Shown here one piece after another: positions 23,905-35,638 of a stretch of DNA of 64,000 nt. The notes under the pieces are model-generated. The model did no database searches. It saw only the letters and a list, made by a program, of their open reading frames with translations, and was not told the DNA's origin. The position numbers and the translations under genes are program-made. The stretch is from Batillaria attramentaria. Taxonomy: Eukaryota > Mollusca > Gastropoda > Batillariidae. The stretch is from NCBI GenBank assembly GCA_018292915.2, contig JACVVK020000450.1, positions 62,001-126,000 of the forward strand, given 5' to 3'. The stretch's first letter is position 1. The number at the start of each line of letters is the position of its first letter.

Positions 23905-26121
23905 TTGTTTATTTTGTTAAAATGTTTTACGGCGGCTAGTGTAGGGTTGGGTCAAACAAACAGACTTTTTACAAACATGCGGATTCTATACTAAATTTAC
24001 GCCAGTCACACGTCGTGGATGCGGCGATTTTGGTTTTCACGTGTGATGCTATGTGTTATGTTTGGGAGAAAACATAATCTTGGCTCCAACTTCGATACCG
24101 ATCTTGGCTCCAACTTCGATATCGTAGGCATACCTACCTCTATTTTTCAAGGGGGAAATCTACAGAAAGGTTTTCCCGTTCCTGGTGTTCGCTTCTGACA
24201 GCAATTCGGCGCTGCACACCATTGCACGCCCGAATTTGTGCGTGGTTTCTGGCTTTCTGCCATACTGCCATTACTGCGTAGATCTGCTAATGCGCGCAGA
24301 CAACTCTTACGCGTTGTCCCTCAAAGGGAGGTAAGTGAACTATCTTTATGTTTCCAAGATCTTTGCATTATGCTTCTGAGTGTGAGTCAGTGGCAAAAAC
24401 GAAACCCACTGAAATTCCCGCTTTCCACATGTCAAGTTGTAGAGATCGCGAAAAGATACTGCATTTCAATGCAAAATAATTTCTAGACCATCCCAGAACA
24501 TGCTGGTGCAGTAACGTCAGTAGATTACGTCACCTTGGAAAGATATCGAACCTTCCAGTAAGTTGAGGAATGTTCTAGATCTGACCTGTTCAGTACGCAA
24601 GCAGCCCTGCACAGCGTTCTGGGTTCTTCTTCTTTCATGAATTTGTTCTCCGTGCATATTCTGTTCATAAAGTATTGGAGTTGTATTCTGTTGTATCCCG
24701 TGTCTTCTCTGCGATTGCACGAAGATGGCGACATAGTAGAAGTAAAATACACCACGTCTCCAAACAGAGGAATTCGGAAAGAAAGTGGCGAGACACCCCC
24801 AAGAAAAAACAGCATCACGTCAATCAAACATGACGCACTTACTTTACGTCAGTGCGCGTGCGTCTCTTCTTCGATGTTTGTGAAGCGTGTGGCTTGCAGA
24901 GGAAATGTGCTGTGAGTACAAATTTTCGAGTCAACTGACGATAACGGCTGCAGTGAATTTTTCTAATTTTTTTGTATATTTTTCATGGCACCCCAGGCTC
25001 ATGATCTATGTATAGTAGGAGCGATTTTGAGATCTAAAGTGTGTTCACCAGCACTTTCATCAGGTACGGCTTACGCCAAAAGTATAAAAGCGACAACCTC
25101 CAAAATTCACTTAGTTGAGAGTCCGTATTCATGCTATCGATGTCCAAAACATGGAGTGGTTTAGGTAAATATTACGCCTTTAAACGCCTGATGAAAGCCA
25201 CTTTTTCTCAAAAGGGCGATAACTCGCAAATCATGTGTGCAATCGTACCTGGATCGGGCCTTCTATTCAACAATCTTGATTCATTTAGAAACCCCAAAAT
25301 TTAAATCGATCGGTTCAGTATTTTCGGAGAAATAGGCATCTGAACTGGGTTCACATGCAATGTCAACTCAGGCTCGGTTTACATGAAAACTATAAGAGCG
25401 ACCATTTTCTAGTAGTGACTCTGTTCAGAGTCCGTATTCAAGCTATCTACTGCCCAAAAATTGAGTGATTTAAATAAATATTACGCCTGTACACGAAAGA
25501 CAACCAACTTGTCTCAAAAGGGCGATAACTCCCAAATCACTTAAGCAATCATCTCACGCTTGAATCGTCTAATGTAACATTTTGATATATTTAGATACCC
25601 CAAATTTGAAGCCATTCGGTTGAGTATTTTCGAAGAAACGGGCCTGGACACAATTCACACACACACGCACGCACACACATACGCACAGACGGCACTCACT
25701 GAGGAGGAGAAGCGCGTTCGGTGGACCGTACATGTCAGCATCGATGACGCAAGTTTTCTTCCGTCATTGTCAGAGTTACACTTGCAAAATCGTCGCTGCG
25801 GGAGATCGGCAGTGACGTGCGTTTGTACCACAGATGCTTGCCCATGAACGTGGAAAATTTAGCCCGTCCTATGATGTTGTTTCCATTACTATGGAAACAA
25901 CATAACAAAACAGACAAAATAAAATGAAGTTTGGAGAAACAACTTTGTAGGACGGGGCCGTTCCTCCTTGTTAACGGTGACGCGGACGGAGAAAAAAAAT
26001 CACGGAGACCACCACAGCATTAGGGGCCTGTGTTCTACTGAAATCTGTAATAAAACGTTAGGATCAAATTTGTTCTACCTTGTTCGTCAATTTTCCTAGC
26101 CTATTTGCTCCTCTAGTTTAA

Positions 26122-26348
26122 GTTGTTTCTCTATAGAGAAATCTCTATAGAGAAACAACTTTATATAGGATAGGGCAGATTTTTTTTTTTCCTGCGCGCA
26201 GCAGCAAGTTTCAGTGATACAAAACAAGACTGTGACGTTTCTCCAGACAATACATACTTTCACGCACACAGTGACGTAACGAAATCTGCGTCACAAACAC
26301 CTTACGTGCACACCATGTTGCTGCGTTGTTTTTGGCGGGAGTTGTGCG

Positions 26349-26402
<54 letters not shown>

Positions 26403-27347
26403 ACGGATGAAATCATGGCTATGTCCTAAACAACCTCGTGGGAGGGCTTTTAACTTTGAAATGGGCAGTTATATTCTCATATTCTTTCACGATTTTTCAC
26501 TTTCTGAATTTTTAGAAGTGTAATATATCGCCCAAGTTAAAAAAAAATCGGTCATGTTACGTATTTTTAAGAAAATGTTGTTCAAATGCCTTCATTTTCT
26601 AGACTTTGGAGGTTCATCCAATCATACTGACTGTATTCGTAGCACAGCTCTGTAGCTCTGACAGATTTTGTGTAAATAAAATATCGCCGAGGTAGGGGTG
26701 GTTTGCATATAGGGCCAAATATCTATAAAAAAGACTCCTTCAAATTACTCATCATCCCGGCATTTTTGTCACGTGTGACAACTGCACATATGACATGAAC
26801 TACTGCACTATTATAGCTTTAGTTTTAAGAATAACAGAGCTTTTTGATAAACTTTTTTTTTTCAAGTTTCTGCGAGAAGCACCGGTCAAAAGAGTTCCAA
26901 AGTTGTGATTTCGTAAGCACAGTTCAAGGTATTAATGTCCACTTTTCACCAGCCCTCTAGATCTTCCAGATTTTATGTAAAAATTAATTCGGTCAGGGAA
27001 GTCACAAAAGCAATAGGGAACTCAAGGACATGAACAAGCATCTTCTCCAAGACGAGAGGCGTGAGGATGACCAAATGTTTAGTTCAGAGACAAAATCTGC
27101 AAATATCGTCACTGCCTTCGACATTTCACCAGCCCTTTGCATCTTTCAGATTTCATGTAAAAATTAATTCAGTCGGGGAAGTCACAACACCAACTAACAG
27201 AGAAACCACAAGACATGAACAAACATCTAATCTTCCATCAGAGGACCTGCGTGAGGCTGACGTCAAATTAATTAAATGTTTAGTTGACGAAATTGAAGTC
27301 ATCTCTCTCTCTAACCCCAGTCACGTGGCTAAGAGGTCGAGGTCGTA
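26122..27347 (+). mobile_element. TTAA-type element F4, 3'-truncated and diverged
   Basis: Begins after TTAA (26118-26121) with a partly duplicated palindromic head and a (GT)n tract (26352-26400). It continues through the AT-rich body and CRE-like units, but lacks the SINE and stops at GAGGTCGAGGTCGTACC. It is clearly more diverged from F1-F3 than they are from each other, so it is probably an older insertion. Confidence 0.65.
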
Positions 27348-28498
27348 CCTTTAGCCACAGTTCCAAACTAGGTGTTTCTGGGCAAGTGAAAACTGTGATG
27401 GCAAGTGCATAGCAACTGGTACCGTTATATGCTCATACCCCATAATATTGGGGGCAAATTACTTTTCGCGGATGGCGAGTGGCCCTGAAAATGGCTAGAG
27501 GCTAAAATTCGTTTTCGCTGATTTGACCTTGGTTTCGAGTCTATCAGCGGAGGCCCCGCCCCTTTCCTGTCTGGCCGACCGAGACAAAATAAAAATGGTG
27601 GCAGTTTTGCAACGCTACCAAACTGCAGTTTGTTTTTTTTGTGAAAATTGAGGAATATTTGCATCGGTGACGTTCACAAGAAATGTCTGCATTTTCTACA
27701 ATGATATGGTATGTGACTGTAAGATTGCTGTCTTTGTTTAGTGTAATCATGAGTAGATAATAAACTTCTTTTCTGTGAAGCGGAGCCGGGGTACGTCGCG
27801 AACTGTTCCGTGTCGGCAAACTTCTGTTACGCCAGGCCAGGCCTAATTATCTCCGGTTAAAAAGTAGGAAACGTACTGATACACCACATCAGAAGTAGAA
27901 CTAGCACACGAGAACAAAGTATTCTCCTCGCTTTTGATGGTGGCGCAATCGACGGCTGTACCGCCTGACTTCCAACGCTCTTTCCCGGCTTGTAATGTGT
28001 AACTAGATCTAGTCAGTGACGCAACTGAAACTTGACTTCAAGTACATGTACTTTGCAAACTGCTTTTCAGCGTAAACTGACGCAGAAACATGTAGAATCA
28101 GTCGGGAACCATTTCACAATAAGCGCAGAAAGAGAGGGGGTCCGAAAGGTGGTGATTTGGTATCTACTGATTGAAAACAGATTTAGAGTCGATTAGTCAA
28201 GATTCAGCACTACTACTACTTGATACTGCTGGTCGGACTCAGGGATGGTTGTTGGTTGTTTTGGTAAGAAATCAACTATAGATCTGGACCACGGAAGCAC
28301 GGAAGGGGTTTTCTCTTTTGTTTGTTGTTGTTGTTTTTAAATTGTGGGAAGTTTTTTTTTTTAATGATGTGCTTATGTACAAGAACTGGTACATGTTTGT
28401 ATGAATTTTGTAAGACATTATGATTAATGAGTTACTAAGGCAATGTTATTGTTATGTTTACCAATCAGCTAAAAAATCATTTCTTTTACCAGCTTTAG
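27348..28498 (+). other. Non-repetitive DNA with a possible promoter region
   Basis: A GC-richer stretch around 27540-27590 (GGCCCCGCCCCTTTCC, an Sp1/GC-box-like motif) precedes an ATG at 27594. It could be the promoter of the possible small gene ending near 31.8 kb. No exon is convincingly delimited here. Confidence 0.25.
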
Positions 28499-30181
28499 GC
28501 TCTCAGTCACCCACAGTAAGTGGCACCCAAACTGACCATGACATCACAACTGGGGAGAACTGTTGACCAAGGATGAAGATGATGGGAATAAGTGGATTCA
28601 CTGACACTGATGTCTCATGGAAGGTATGGTGTGTGGTACAGGTGGTGCAGTGTTTTTTTTCTGTTAGAGTAACTGTTAGCTTTGTGTACATTTACACACA
28701 TTTATTTACTATTGCTTGAGCACTTGTAAGTCATTCAGTTAGTGGTCTTTGTGTGGCAGAGTGATTAAAATCTGTATGAATGTGTGCGTGAATGAGTGAA
28801 GGCAGAGGTAGAGATATAGTGTGTTTAATATTACAGCAGTCAGTAGCAGTAACCTGACAAGGTAGGCATAATTATTGTTAGCATAATATGATTACTAGTA
28901 ATATGTTTTTATGAAATTCAATGTTAACACTGACAGTCTAACACATGCTTTTGACATTCTATAAAGACTACTCACATTTACAACATCTTCCATTCTGGTT
29001 AAAAACATTGAATTTCATAAAAACATATATTACTAGTAATCATATTATGCTAACAATAATTATGCCTACCTTGTCAGGTTACTGCTACTGACTGCTGTAA
29101 TATTAAACACACTATATCTCTACCTCTGCCTTCACTCATTCACGCACACATTCATACAGATTTTAATCACTCTGCCACATTTGAACTTGGTTGTTTCTCT
29201 GCAGAATGGGAACTTGCTGTCCATTAGTTATCTAGAACAACTGCCATGCATCAGACAGACAAGCTAAAAATGTGTAGGTGAATGTGTAGTGTAACTTTCA
29301 TGAGACTCATCCACTAGAATTTTTTCCCTCTCCTGAATTGAAGTGGTATTGATCTGCATTTGATGTATGCAAAGATGTAAGCAGTGTTTATTGTGATGTC
29401 ATTCTGTTACAGGATGAGGACCATGCCCCAACAAACAAGTAGAAGTAAGTGCTTCATTTCATATACCTAATTATTATCAGGAAAATGACTTATGTAGGCT
29501 GTTTTATATGTTAACTCACAAAGCCTTCTTTTGTCCATGAGTTTCAGTTACCTATGGAATAGTGTAAATTTCTGTGAATATATACTTACAAAAGTCTCCA
29601 TACACACATTTGGACATACAGCAAATGTAACCTCAACCACAACTGTAGTCTAATGAAAACAAAGCTCACCAATCTGCATCTTCTAGTTCTACAAGAAACA
29701 GCAACACACCTTTGTTCTGATTTTGTGAAGTTATTCTTGAGGAATTATAGTATTAGGATTGTGGAGCCACTGAACAATTGTTCTGTTCATGTTTGGTTTT
29801 AATGGTAATTTAGAATCCCAAGTAATGTGTTGACCAAAACTTTCTGTCTTTTACCAACTTTAGGTTATCAGTCACCTCCTGAATGTGAAACAATAGCTGC
29901 AGACAATGACAATGACAGTGTAAGAAAGAGCTGCTGCTGAGCAAGATGATGGGAAAGTGTGGTGACAGTGACACTGATGTCTCAAGGAAGGTTTGGTCTC
30001 ATTTGAGTCTGGTGTGTTCTGGTGCTCTTTGTTATTTTCTGTTAGTGTTGGCTTTGTTTACATGTGAATGCTTTCTCCTAAACCTGATCTAACATCTGAT
30101 CTGTCAGGGTGCTTGTATGTTTTCTCAGTAGAGTCATTTAAAAACTGCCACACATCAGACAAACAAGAAGAAATGCAGAGG
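28499..30181 (+). repeat. Tandemly duplicated two-part module with splice-like borders
   Basis: A block starting CTTTAGG(C/T)TNTCAGTCACC (28490 and 29855) and ending CACTGATGTCTCA...GGAAGGT recurs about 1.37 kb apart. It is followed each time by a second similar block (29229-29279 and 30147-30182, with AACTGCC, then CATCAGACA). Both blocks have AG and GT at their borders. The first copy is interrupted by a foldback at 28752-29179. Confidence 0.4.
28752..29179. mobile_element. Foldback made of two inverted LTR pieces
   Basis: Starts TGTGGCAGAG and ends CTCTGCCACA. The first about 170 bp are the inverse of the last about 170 bp, with roughly 90 bp of extra LTR sequence between. Both arms come from the gypsy LTR family at 2620-3814. 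A 4-bp direct repeat TTTG flanks it (28748-28751 and 29180-29183), so it appears to have inserted as a unit. Confidence 0.7.
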
Positions 30182-30441
30182 TAAACATTGACTGATAAAT
30201 AACACTTTGAACAGTATTATTAAGTACTGCCTGTTTGACATTAGTGTGGCCTCTTGTGTACCATATTACATGTGTATGATACATGTGCACAGTTGTATGT
30301 ATAAACAACCCCCCACCCCATGTTGCTAGTTTTTAACGAGGAGCACTGACACCCCCCACCCCCACCCCACCACCAACCACCCCCACCAACCACTCCTCAC
30401 TCCCAACCATGCTGTGATCAATTTATATTTTCTGTGCTCAG

Positions 30442-30621
30442 GTTCATGTGGAACTGTATGACTGCCTGCTGCTATCACATCTAGAACAGCATGTGAACAC
30501 CCTTTGGACCATTCACCTATCGAAGCACCCAGGGGAAGACAAGAAACAACCAGTCTCAGGAAAGGCATTGAAGAGGTTGCAAAGAGACTTTGAAATTTTG
30601 AGGCAAAGAGATAAGCCTTAG
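30442..30621 (+). CDS. Possible terminal exon of an unknown small gene
   Basis: After a good pyrimidine-rich acceptor (TTTTCTGTGCTCAG) there is an open frame of 59 codons and a stop. It starts VHVELYDCLLLSHLEQ and ends LQRDFEILRQRDKP, and looks amphipathic and charged, perhaps a coiled coil. A poly(A) signal follows at 31767. A candidate upstream exon (29864-29919, phase 1 to phase 0, product like YQSPPECETIAADNDNDS) would join in frame. I do not recognise the protein, and no start exon could be fixed. It would be nested, same strand, in the large intron of SK copy 1. Confidence 0.3.
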   Translation, partial: VHVELYDCLLLSHLEQHVNTLWTIHLSKHPGEDKKQPVSGKALKRLQRDFEILRQRDKP

Positions 30622-31766
30622 GCAGTCCTAAATGCATGTACGGTATTTGTAGGCCAACATGGGAGAGTTTCACACCTACATGCACACCAGCATGAAAGTA
30701 TTTAACCTAAAACATGTGGAAGCATGTAAGGAAAAAAAATTGGTGAACTGTGCTGCTTTGGTTTAACTTATATCAATGTCCAGACAAATTAGGGATCCTA
30801 GCCTTCCTTTTGGAAATGTGAATGTTGTAGTGCAGTGTGTTGCAGTGCAGGTGGACTGAATGTTATCCCACACTGTCATCTTTCATATATCTCACAACTT
30901 TTACCTCTTTCATCAGGCACATTGCCTACAGCGAACTTTATAGAAATAGATGTGTGATCTTTTGATACATGAAGTGTGCAATGCTGATTATTTGGGTTAC
31001 TGTCCAGAACAGCCCTGACTGAAATGTGCAGCATGTATGCAAATATTAATTCAAGGAAGTCATTACCGGAGAGAATGGATAACTTTGACTACTAGTACTT
31101 AGTTTGCATGTGGGATTGTTCCTTTGTTTGGGTACCTACAGCAAAATGTCACAGTGTATCTGAACGAACCGCCAAAGTACACTTTAAGCACACCATTGTT
31201 GCACAGCTAGTGGTTTGGAGAGCGGTGTTCACTGGCATTTTGGGGATGAAAATGTTCAGATAGTATTGACAGTATTTGTTTCAAGTGTTTGACCAGCAGA
31301 ATGAGGAAAACAAATGTCTGTTCGGATAAAGAGGACCAGTTGCTCCTGTCAGCCTAATAAGAGTTGTATGATGTGCTGGGGACATGGTTCTTGTGTCTTT
31401 GTTGAATACACAGTAGGAGAATATACCAGAAGGATGAATATGGAAGATAATTTTAATTCCATATTTTCAAATACACAGCCTGTAGGAGACAGTATAACAA
31501 AATGACAAATACAAATAGCATTACTAAGCAATGCATGTCCTATTTGTCTGTTGCCACCTCTATGTATGATTCTTATTGTATTGTGATCTGGCAGTTATAT
31601 TTGTTGTGCAGGCAGTAGGAATTGCAGTTCTATTTGCTGCTGTTTCTGTTTGAATTTTTTTTTTTTTTTTTAACCTTCCAGGGCTGTTGTCATAATTGAA
31701 TGAATTGTGGAAGTATACCCATTGTAGGAAAATGTGCATGCATGAATTGTGACATCAATCTTTCTC

Positions 31767-31772
31767 AATAAA
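31767..31772 (+). terminator. Candidate poly(A) signal
   Basis: AATAAA in CTCAATAAAGATGGGG, about 1.15 kb after the possible terminal exon, with T-rich sequence nearby. Weak evidence on its own. Confidence 0.3.
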
Positions 31773-31868
31773 GATGGGGAAAATGACTACATGTACTATG
31801 CATTGTTTGTTGTGCAAGCAAAGTGTTGTAGTGTTTTATATACTTTTTAATTTCTGGCTCAGCATCTC

Positions 31869-31904
<36 letters not shown>

Positions 31905-33190
31905 TGCTTTTATTAGTTCATAGTTTAGAAAATGCACCCATCAGACACACACCAAAGCATTGGGCACATGGCTGAAGTATGAACAACTAGCCAAAAACTG
32001 AAGTGTCACTGGAAGCCACAGTTAGGGACAATCTTTGTGATTTTAATGATCACAGATCATTTTGAGCTGTTTTTGTGGTGTCAGTCATCGCAACACCTAG
32101 ACACCTGCACAGTAATAGCATTGAGCCAACAGAAGTGTACTCAGTGACAAGGTGAACACACTGGGCGGAGAGTGTTTTTACCAACAGTCGTACATTTTCA
32201 ATGTTTAGTGTGAGAACGTTCTGTGCATTGTGTGTTCTCTGAATAGAACTGCATTGTCTGATACACATGAAACTTGACACAACAAATAAACAAAACACAC
32301 CCAGGCTCACCCAAACAGCAACAATAAATACAAGATTCTCGAAATTCAACTCAGAAAAATTTCGTCTTTAACACAGTCGATAAATTTAGGTTTGCTTCTT
32401 TGCAAGCAACTGTCAACCTAACGGATATTACTTGCTGCTCCGACGGACCAAAGACTATAGATCCGCTACGACTCCAAGTTTCGCGTCTGCCCTACACATG
32501 GAGAGAAAACTCTGATCACACCTTGCATCCACGTAAACACAGCATACATTTTTTTTTTTTTTTTTTTTAGAAGCAATGGCATCTGTGATTGTGACTCAGC
32601 ATTATCGACATTTTCATTGTATGATACCTTACTACTACGAATCTCACTGCCTGACTACAAGTGGAATCGGTGATCACTCAGTTTTTCTTTCAAGTTGTAT
32701 GTGTCGGTTCAAACAACGATTTGACCTCTAGATTTCAGCATGGCTACAGAAGGTGTACCGCGCGTAAGATCTCGGCTGGCGACGCTACATCTGGCAGTTT
32801 ATACCGTAGCAGATTTAGCGTATTACCGGCGTCTGTCTACGTAGATCATGTCGTCTGCTTCTCTTTTGTTTACCGCTGGTACACCACGTGATGTGTCACG
32901 TTACCAATACGCAATCAAACATGGCGACGAAAAATCGTCGGCTAGCCTCTCGAATGGAACAAAAGCCCTTGCTACGATTTATTCACAGTCAGTTTTGCTG
33001 CCAGAGTATGCTTGTCGTAAACGCTACGTTATTCTTGACCATTCTAGGCTGTTCTTTTCTTTTACAAAGGACAACGTTTTGAGTCGCCACAAATTTCCCG
33101 TTTCCTACCGGTTCTGTAGAGGCATGGACTCCAAGCCAAGACGTATCATTGGCTTGGTTCCCGAGTTACTCTCTCTCTCGCCCCCCCCCC

Positions 33191-33228
<38 letters not shown>

Positions 33229-33532
33229 AACAACCTGCGTGAGGCTGACGTCAAATGTTTAGTTCACTGAATTGACGTTTTCTCTCTCTCCCCTAAGATT
33301 CTGGATCCGCTATGGTGTAGCGGATCTAATGTCCGGGGAGAGAGAGAGAGAGAGAGATAGTAGTTGTGCGCGAAGAAACAAATTTAGGACGTTTTCAGCT
33401 ACCACAGGTAGAGTTCTCTTCCTTCTCCAGTGAGTAATAATGTATCATATTACCATATCAAACGGGGAAACTCTTCCTGTGGCGGCAACAAAGCTCGACT
33501 GGCGTGGTGAAAATACCTGTTGTTCTGTTCAG
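31773..33532 (+). other. Intronic DNA without a recognised gene
   Basis: Contains short (TG)n and (GA)n tracts at 31870-31905, a T-run at 32550, (CT)n at 33190-33225, and a small fragment of element F (33226-33280: AACAACCTGCGTGAGGCTGA). The rest appears unique. Confidence 0.5.
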
Positions 33533-33918
33533 GCAGGTTCGATGCGGTAGATCCGGCAGACGTGAAAGGCCAGTACATGCTCGAGGCCATGTGGATGTCA
33601 GCCATCACCTTGCTCACCGTCGGCTACGGAGACGTCACGCCGTACTCCACGTGTGGCCGGTTGACGGCTGTGGTGGTGGGGATTCTGGGTGTCTTGATCA
33701 CGGCCCTGCTGGTGGCCGTCATGGCGCAGAAACTGGAGCAGTCACGCGCCGAGAAGTATCTGCACACGTTCTTTTCCCGCATGCGCCTGGACAGGTTGTA
33801 CAGGCACGCAGCGGCCCACGTCATCAAGTCCATATTCATGCTGTGGCGTTTGAAGCGTCTACCCGATGGGAGCAGGAAATACAGAAGGCGGCTGCTGTGT
33901 TACGGGAAACTTATGCAG
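33533..33918 (+). CDS. KCNN-like: SK channel copy 1, pore, S6 and calmodulin-binding exon
   Basis: The acceptor is CTGTTCAG at 33532 and the donor ATGCAG|GTACTG. The 386 nt run from phase 1 to phase 0, exactly as in copy 2. The product carries the pore helix and K+ selectivity filter (AITLLTVGYGDVTPYSTCGR), S6 (TAVVVGILGVLITALLVAVM), then QKLEQSRAEKYLHTFF, the start of the SK-type constitutive calmodulin-binding domain, and NAAANV-like HAAAHVIKS. In family members this region couples calmodulin to channel opening. The sequence is almost identical at the nucleotide level to 57530-57800 of copy 2. Confidence 0.95.
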
Positions 33919-34140
33919 GTACTGGACCAGCGTGCTGTAATGTCCCTCCCACTGTATTACACCTGAAAACCTAACTTTTATCAGCTTGAACCTTAAGCAC
34001 CCAACAGGTGTTAGTTTTATTGGTTTTCCTGTTCTTGTTGAGTAGAAAGTAATTGGTATACTGCTCATCAGTTTTGTTTTTTTTTTAAACCTGTGATCGT
34101 GTGTATTTGCTGCATTAGTACAAAGTTTAAATGACAGTAG

Positions 34141-34313
34141 GGTGGGTGGGTGGGTGTTTGGGGGTTTAACGTCCTTTTCCACCACATAGGGTGATATCAA
34201 AGACGGGGCAACGATGAAAAAGCCAGCACAAATATTTGGCCTCAACCGGGATCGAACTCACGACCCGAGCATTAGAAGTCCAACGCTCTACCATTCGACC
34301 ACCCCGGCTCCCC
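34141..34313 (-). repeat. tRNA-derived SINE in SK copy 1 intron
   Basis: Minus-strand SINE with a box-B-like GAGTTCGATCCCGGTTG and box A GGTGGTCGAATGGTAG. It is flanked by the target duplication TTAAATGACAGTA (34127-34139 and 34314-34326), so it is an independent retroposition and not part of element F. Confidence 0.85.
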
Positions 34314-34466
34314 TTAAATGACAGTAAGGAGGTGATGCAAAGATGTGTGTGTGTGTGTGTGGTAGGATGTGTGTGTGTGGGGGGGGGGGGTGTCAAGTCG
34401 AGGGAAATCCCCCCCACTGAAACCCAGCGCCGGACACACTACGTATAATCGTTGTTTCCCGTTCAG

Positions 34467-34695
34467 GCGGTGCGCTCAATGCGCCGGTTGAAGGCAAAGC
34501 AAACGCATGTTGGGGAGTCGGCAGTCGGTGTGATAGAAATCAGCGCGGCCGTCTCGGACGTGCACCGCCTCACGGAGATCATCACTAATCAGCAGAGCCA
34601 TCTGACGGAGCGGTCGGACGAGATCGAGGACAAGCTGGCGGCGATTGAGGGTAAACTCGATCGTATCGCTATTGCCAATGGGATTTTGAGTCACT
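34467..34695 (+). CDS. KCNN-like: SK channel copy 1, calmodulin-binding end and coiled coil
   Basis: The acceptor is CCGTTCAG and the donor CACT|GTAAGT. The 229 nt run from phase 0 to phase 1. The product AVRSMRRLKAKQTHVGESAV completes the calmodulin-binding domain. It is followed by a heptad-like helix (SDVHRLTEIITNQQSHLTER, then DKLAAIEGKLDRI), corresponding to the C-terminal coiled coil of SK channels. It has six residues more at its end than copy 2. Confidence 0.9.
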
Positions 34696-34806
34696 GTAAG
34701 TCGATAAACTTTCTTTTGTCTTAGCTGGGCCACTGAAACTCATTCGCAAATGTGCAGAGGAGTCAGTGAGTTCGACCCCGAGTCTAGCTAAGCCGCATGA
34801 GTTTAA

Positions 34807-35634
34807 GACAAGGAGGAACGGCCCCGTCCTACAAAGTTGTTTCTCCAAACTTCATTTTATTTTGTCTGTTTTGTGATTGTTGCCGGTTCTCCCCTCTCCA
34901 TGTTCTACCGATGACACTAGATCCTCTACGACCTCGACCGATTAGCCACGTGACTGGGGGTGGGGCCGGGTGTGGGAAGAAGGGGGAGAGAGAGGGAGAG
35001 GGTGGGTAGGTGGGTGTTTAGGAGTTAAACGCTCTTTTCCACCACATAAGGGTGAAATCAAAGACGGGGCAACGAGAAACAGGCCAGCACAAATATTTGG
35101 CCCCAGCGGCCTGGATTCGAACTCTCGGCCCAAGCATTGAAAGTCCAACGCGCTACCATTCGGCCACCCTGGCTCCCCAGAGAGAGAGAGAGACGTCAGT
35201 TCCGTGAACTAAACATTTGACGTCAGCCTCAAGCAGGTCGTCATACAGAGAGAGAGAGATGACGTCAATTCCGTGAACTAAACTTTTGGCGTCAGCCTCT
35301 AGCACTGAGATCGTCTGAGGATGCTTGTTTATGTCCTGTGATTTCCCTATTGGCTTTGTGACTTCTCCGACTGAATTATTTTTCACATGAAATCTGGAAG
35401 ATGTAGAGGGCTGATGAAATGTCGGAAGCAGTGACGATACTTGCAGAAAAGAACGCAGCAGCAAAGTGTGCACGTAAGGTGTCTATGACGCAGATTTCGT
35501 TACGTCACTGTGTGCGTGAAAGTAAGTATTGTGTGGAGAAACGTCACAGTCTTGTTTTGTATCACTGAAACTTGCTGCTGCGCGTAGCAAAATCTACCCC
35601 GTCTCATAAAGTTGTTTCTCTATAGAGAAACAAC
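34807..35634 (-). mobile_element. TTAA-type element F5, internally deleted
   Basis: Minus-strand F copy between TTAA at 34803 and TTAA at 35635. The tail, SINE and CRE units are present, but the AT-rich middle is gone: at about 35447 the CRE unit (ACTTGCAG) is fused to AAAGAACGCAGCAGC near the head. The palindrome at the head is intact. Confidence 0.7.
35005..35178 (-). repeat. tRNA-derived SINE inside F5
   Basis: Reverse-oriented copy of the F-embedded SINE, with box B (GAGTTCGAATCC) and box A readable on the minus strand. Confidence 0.75.
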
Positions 35635-35638
35635 TTAA

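Larger units (their letters stand above)
21021..25903 (-). mobile_element. Palindrome-headed element J', interrupted by F3
   Basis: Flanked by the 5-bp direct repeat AACAA (21016-21020 and 25904-25908). The outer ends match those of element J at 44318-45062 in reverse: GATGGCCACCAGCCCAATAT at the left, and GTCCTATGATGTTGTTTCCAT with a hairpin GTTGTTTCCATtactATGGAAACAAC at the right. It contains F3 (22303-23904), two copies of an approximately 300-bp unit (25060-25660), and a segment (25690-25870) shared with J. No coding frame is supported. Confidence 0.6.
18073..25970 (+). mobile_element. TTAA-flanked element F2, interrupted by two insertions
   Basis: Shares the TTAA at 18069-18072 with F1 and ends at the TTAA 25971-25974. 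Its body is split by a Helitron-like element (19043-20499) and by element J' (21021-25903). Removing both restores the F order exactly: GTGAAAAA joins TAATTCAATCGG, and ACAATAACAACAA joins AACAGAC. Confidence 0.7.
13572..26117. mobile_element. Long-terminal-inverted-repeat element E, interrupted
   Basis: The left arm, about 13572-14191, is repeated in inverse orientation by 16032-16470 plus 25971-26117. The right arm is split because TTAA-type elements inserted in it: the sequence before the first (ending GGTCGTTTTTAA) and after the second (TTAACGGTGACG) rejoin to match the reverse complement of the left arm (CACCGTTAAAAACGACC) across one TTAA. The 14192-16031 core has no recognised gene and contains a second, smaller inverted repeat (15548-15625 against 15927-16003). 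Confidence 0.65.

Noticed and set aside
33504..33974. Second long open frame overlapping the SK copy 1 pore exon, rich in Arg/His/Gly
   Set aside because: It is a shadow frame of the GC-rich pore exon. The same shadow occurs at 57542-57937, and only the other frame matches the channel family.
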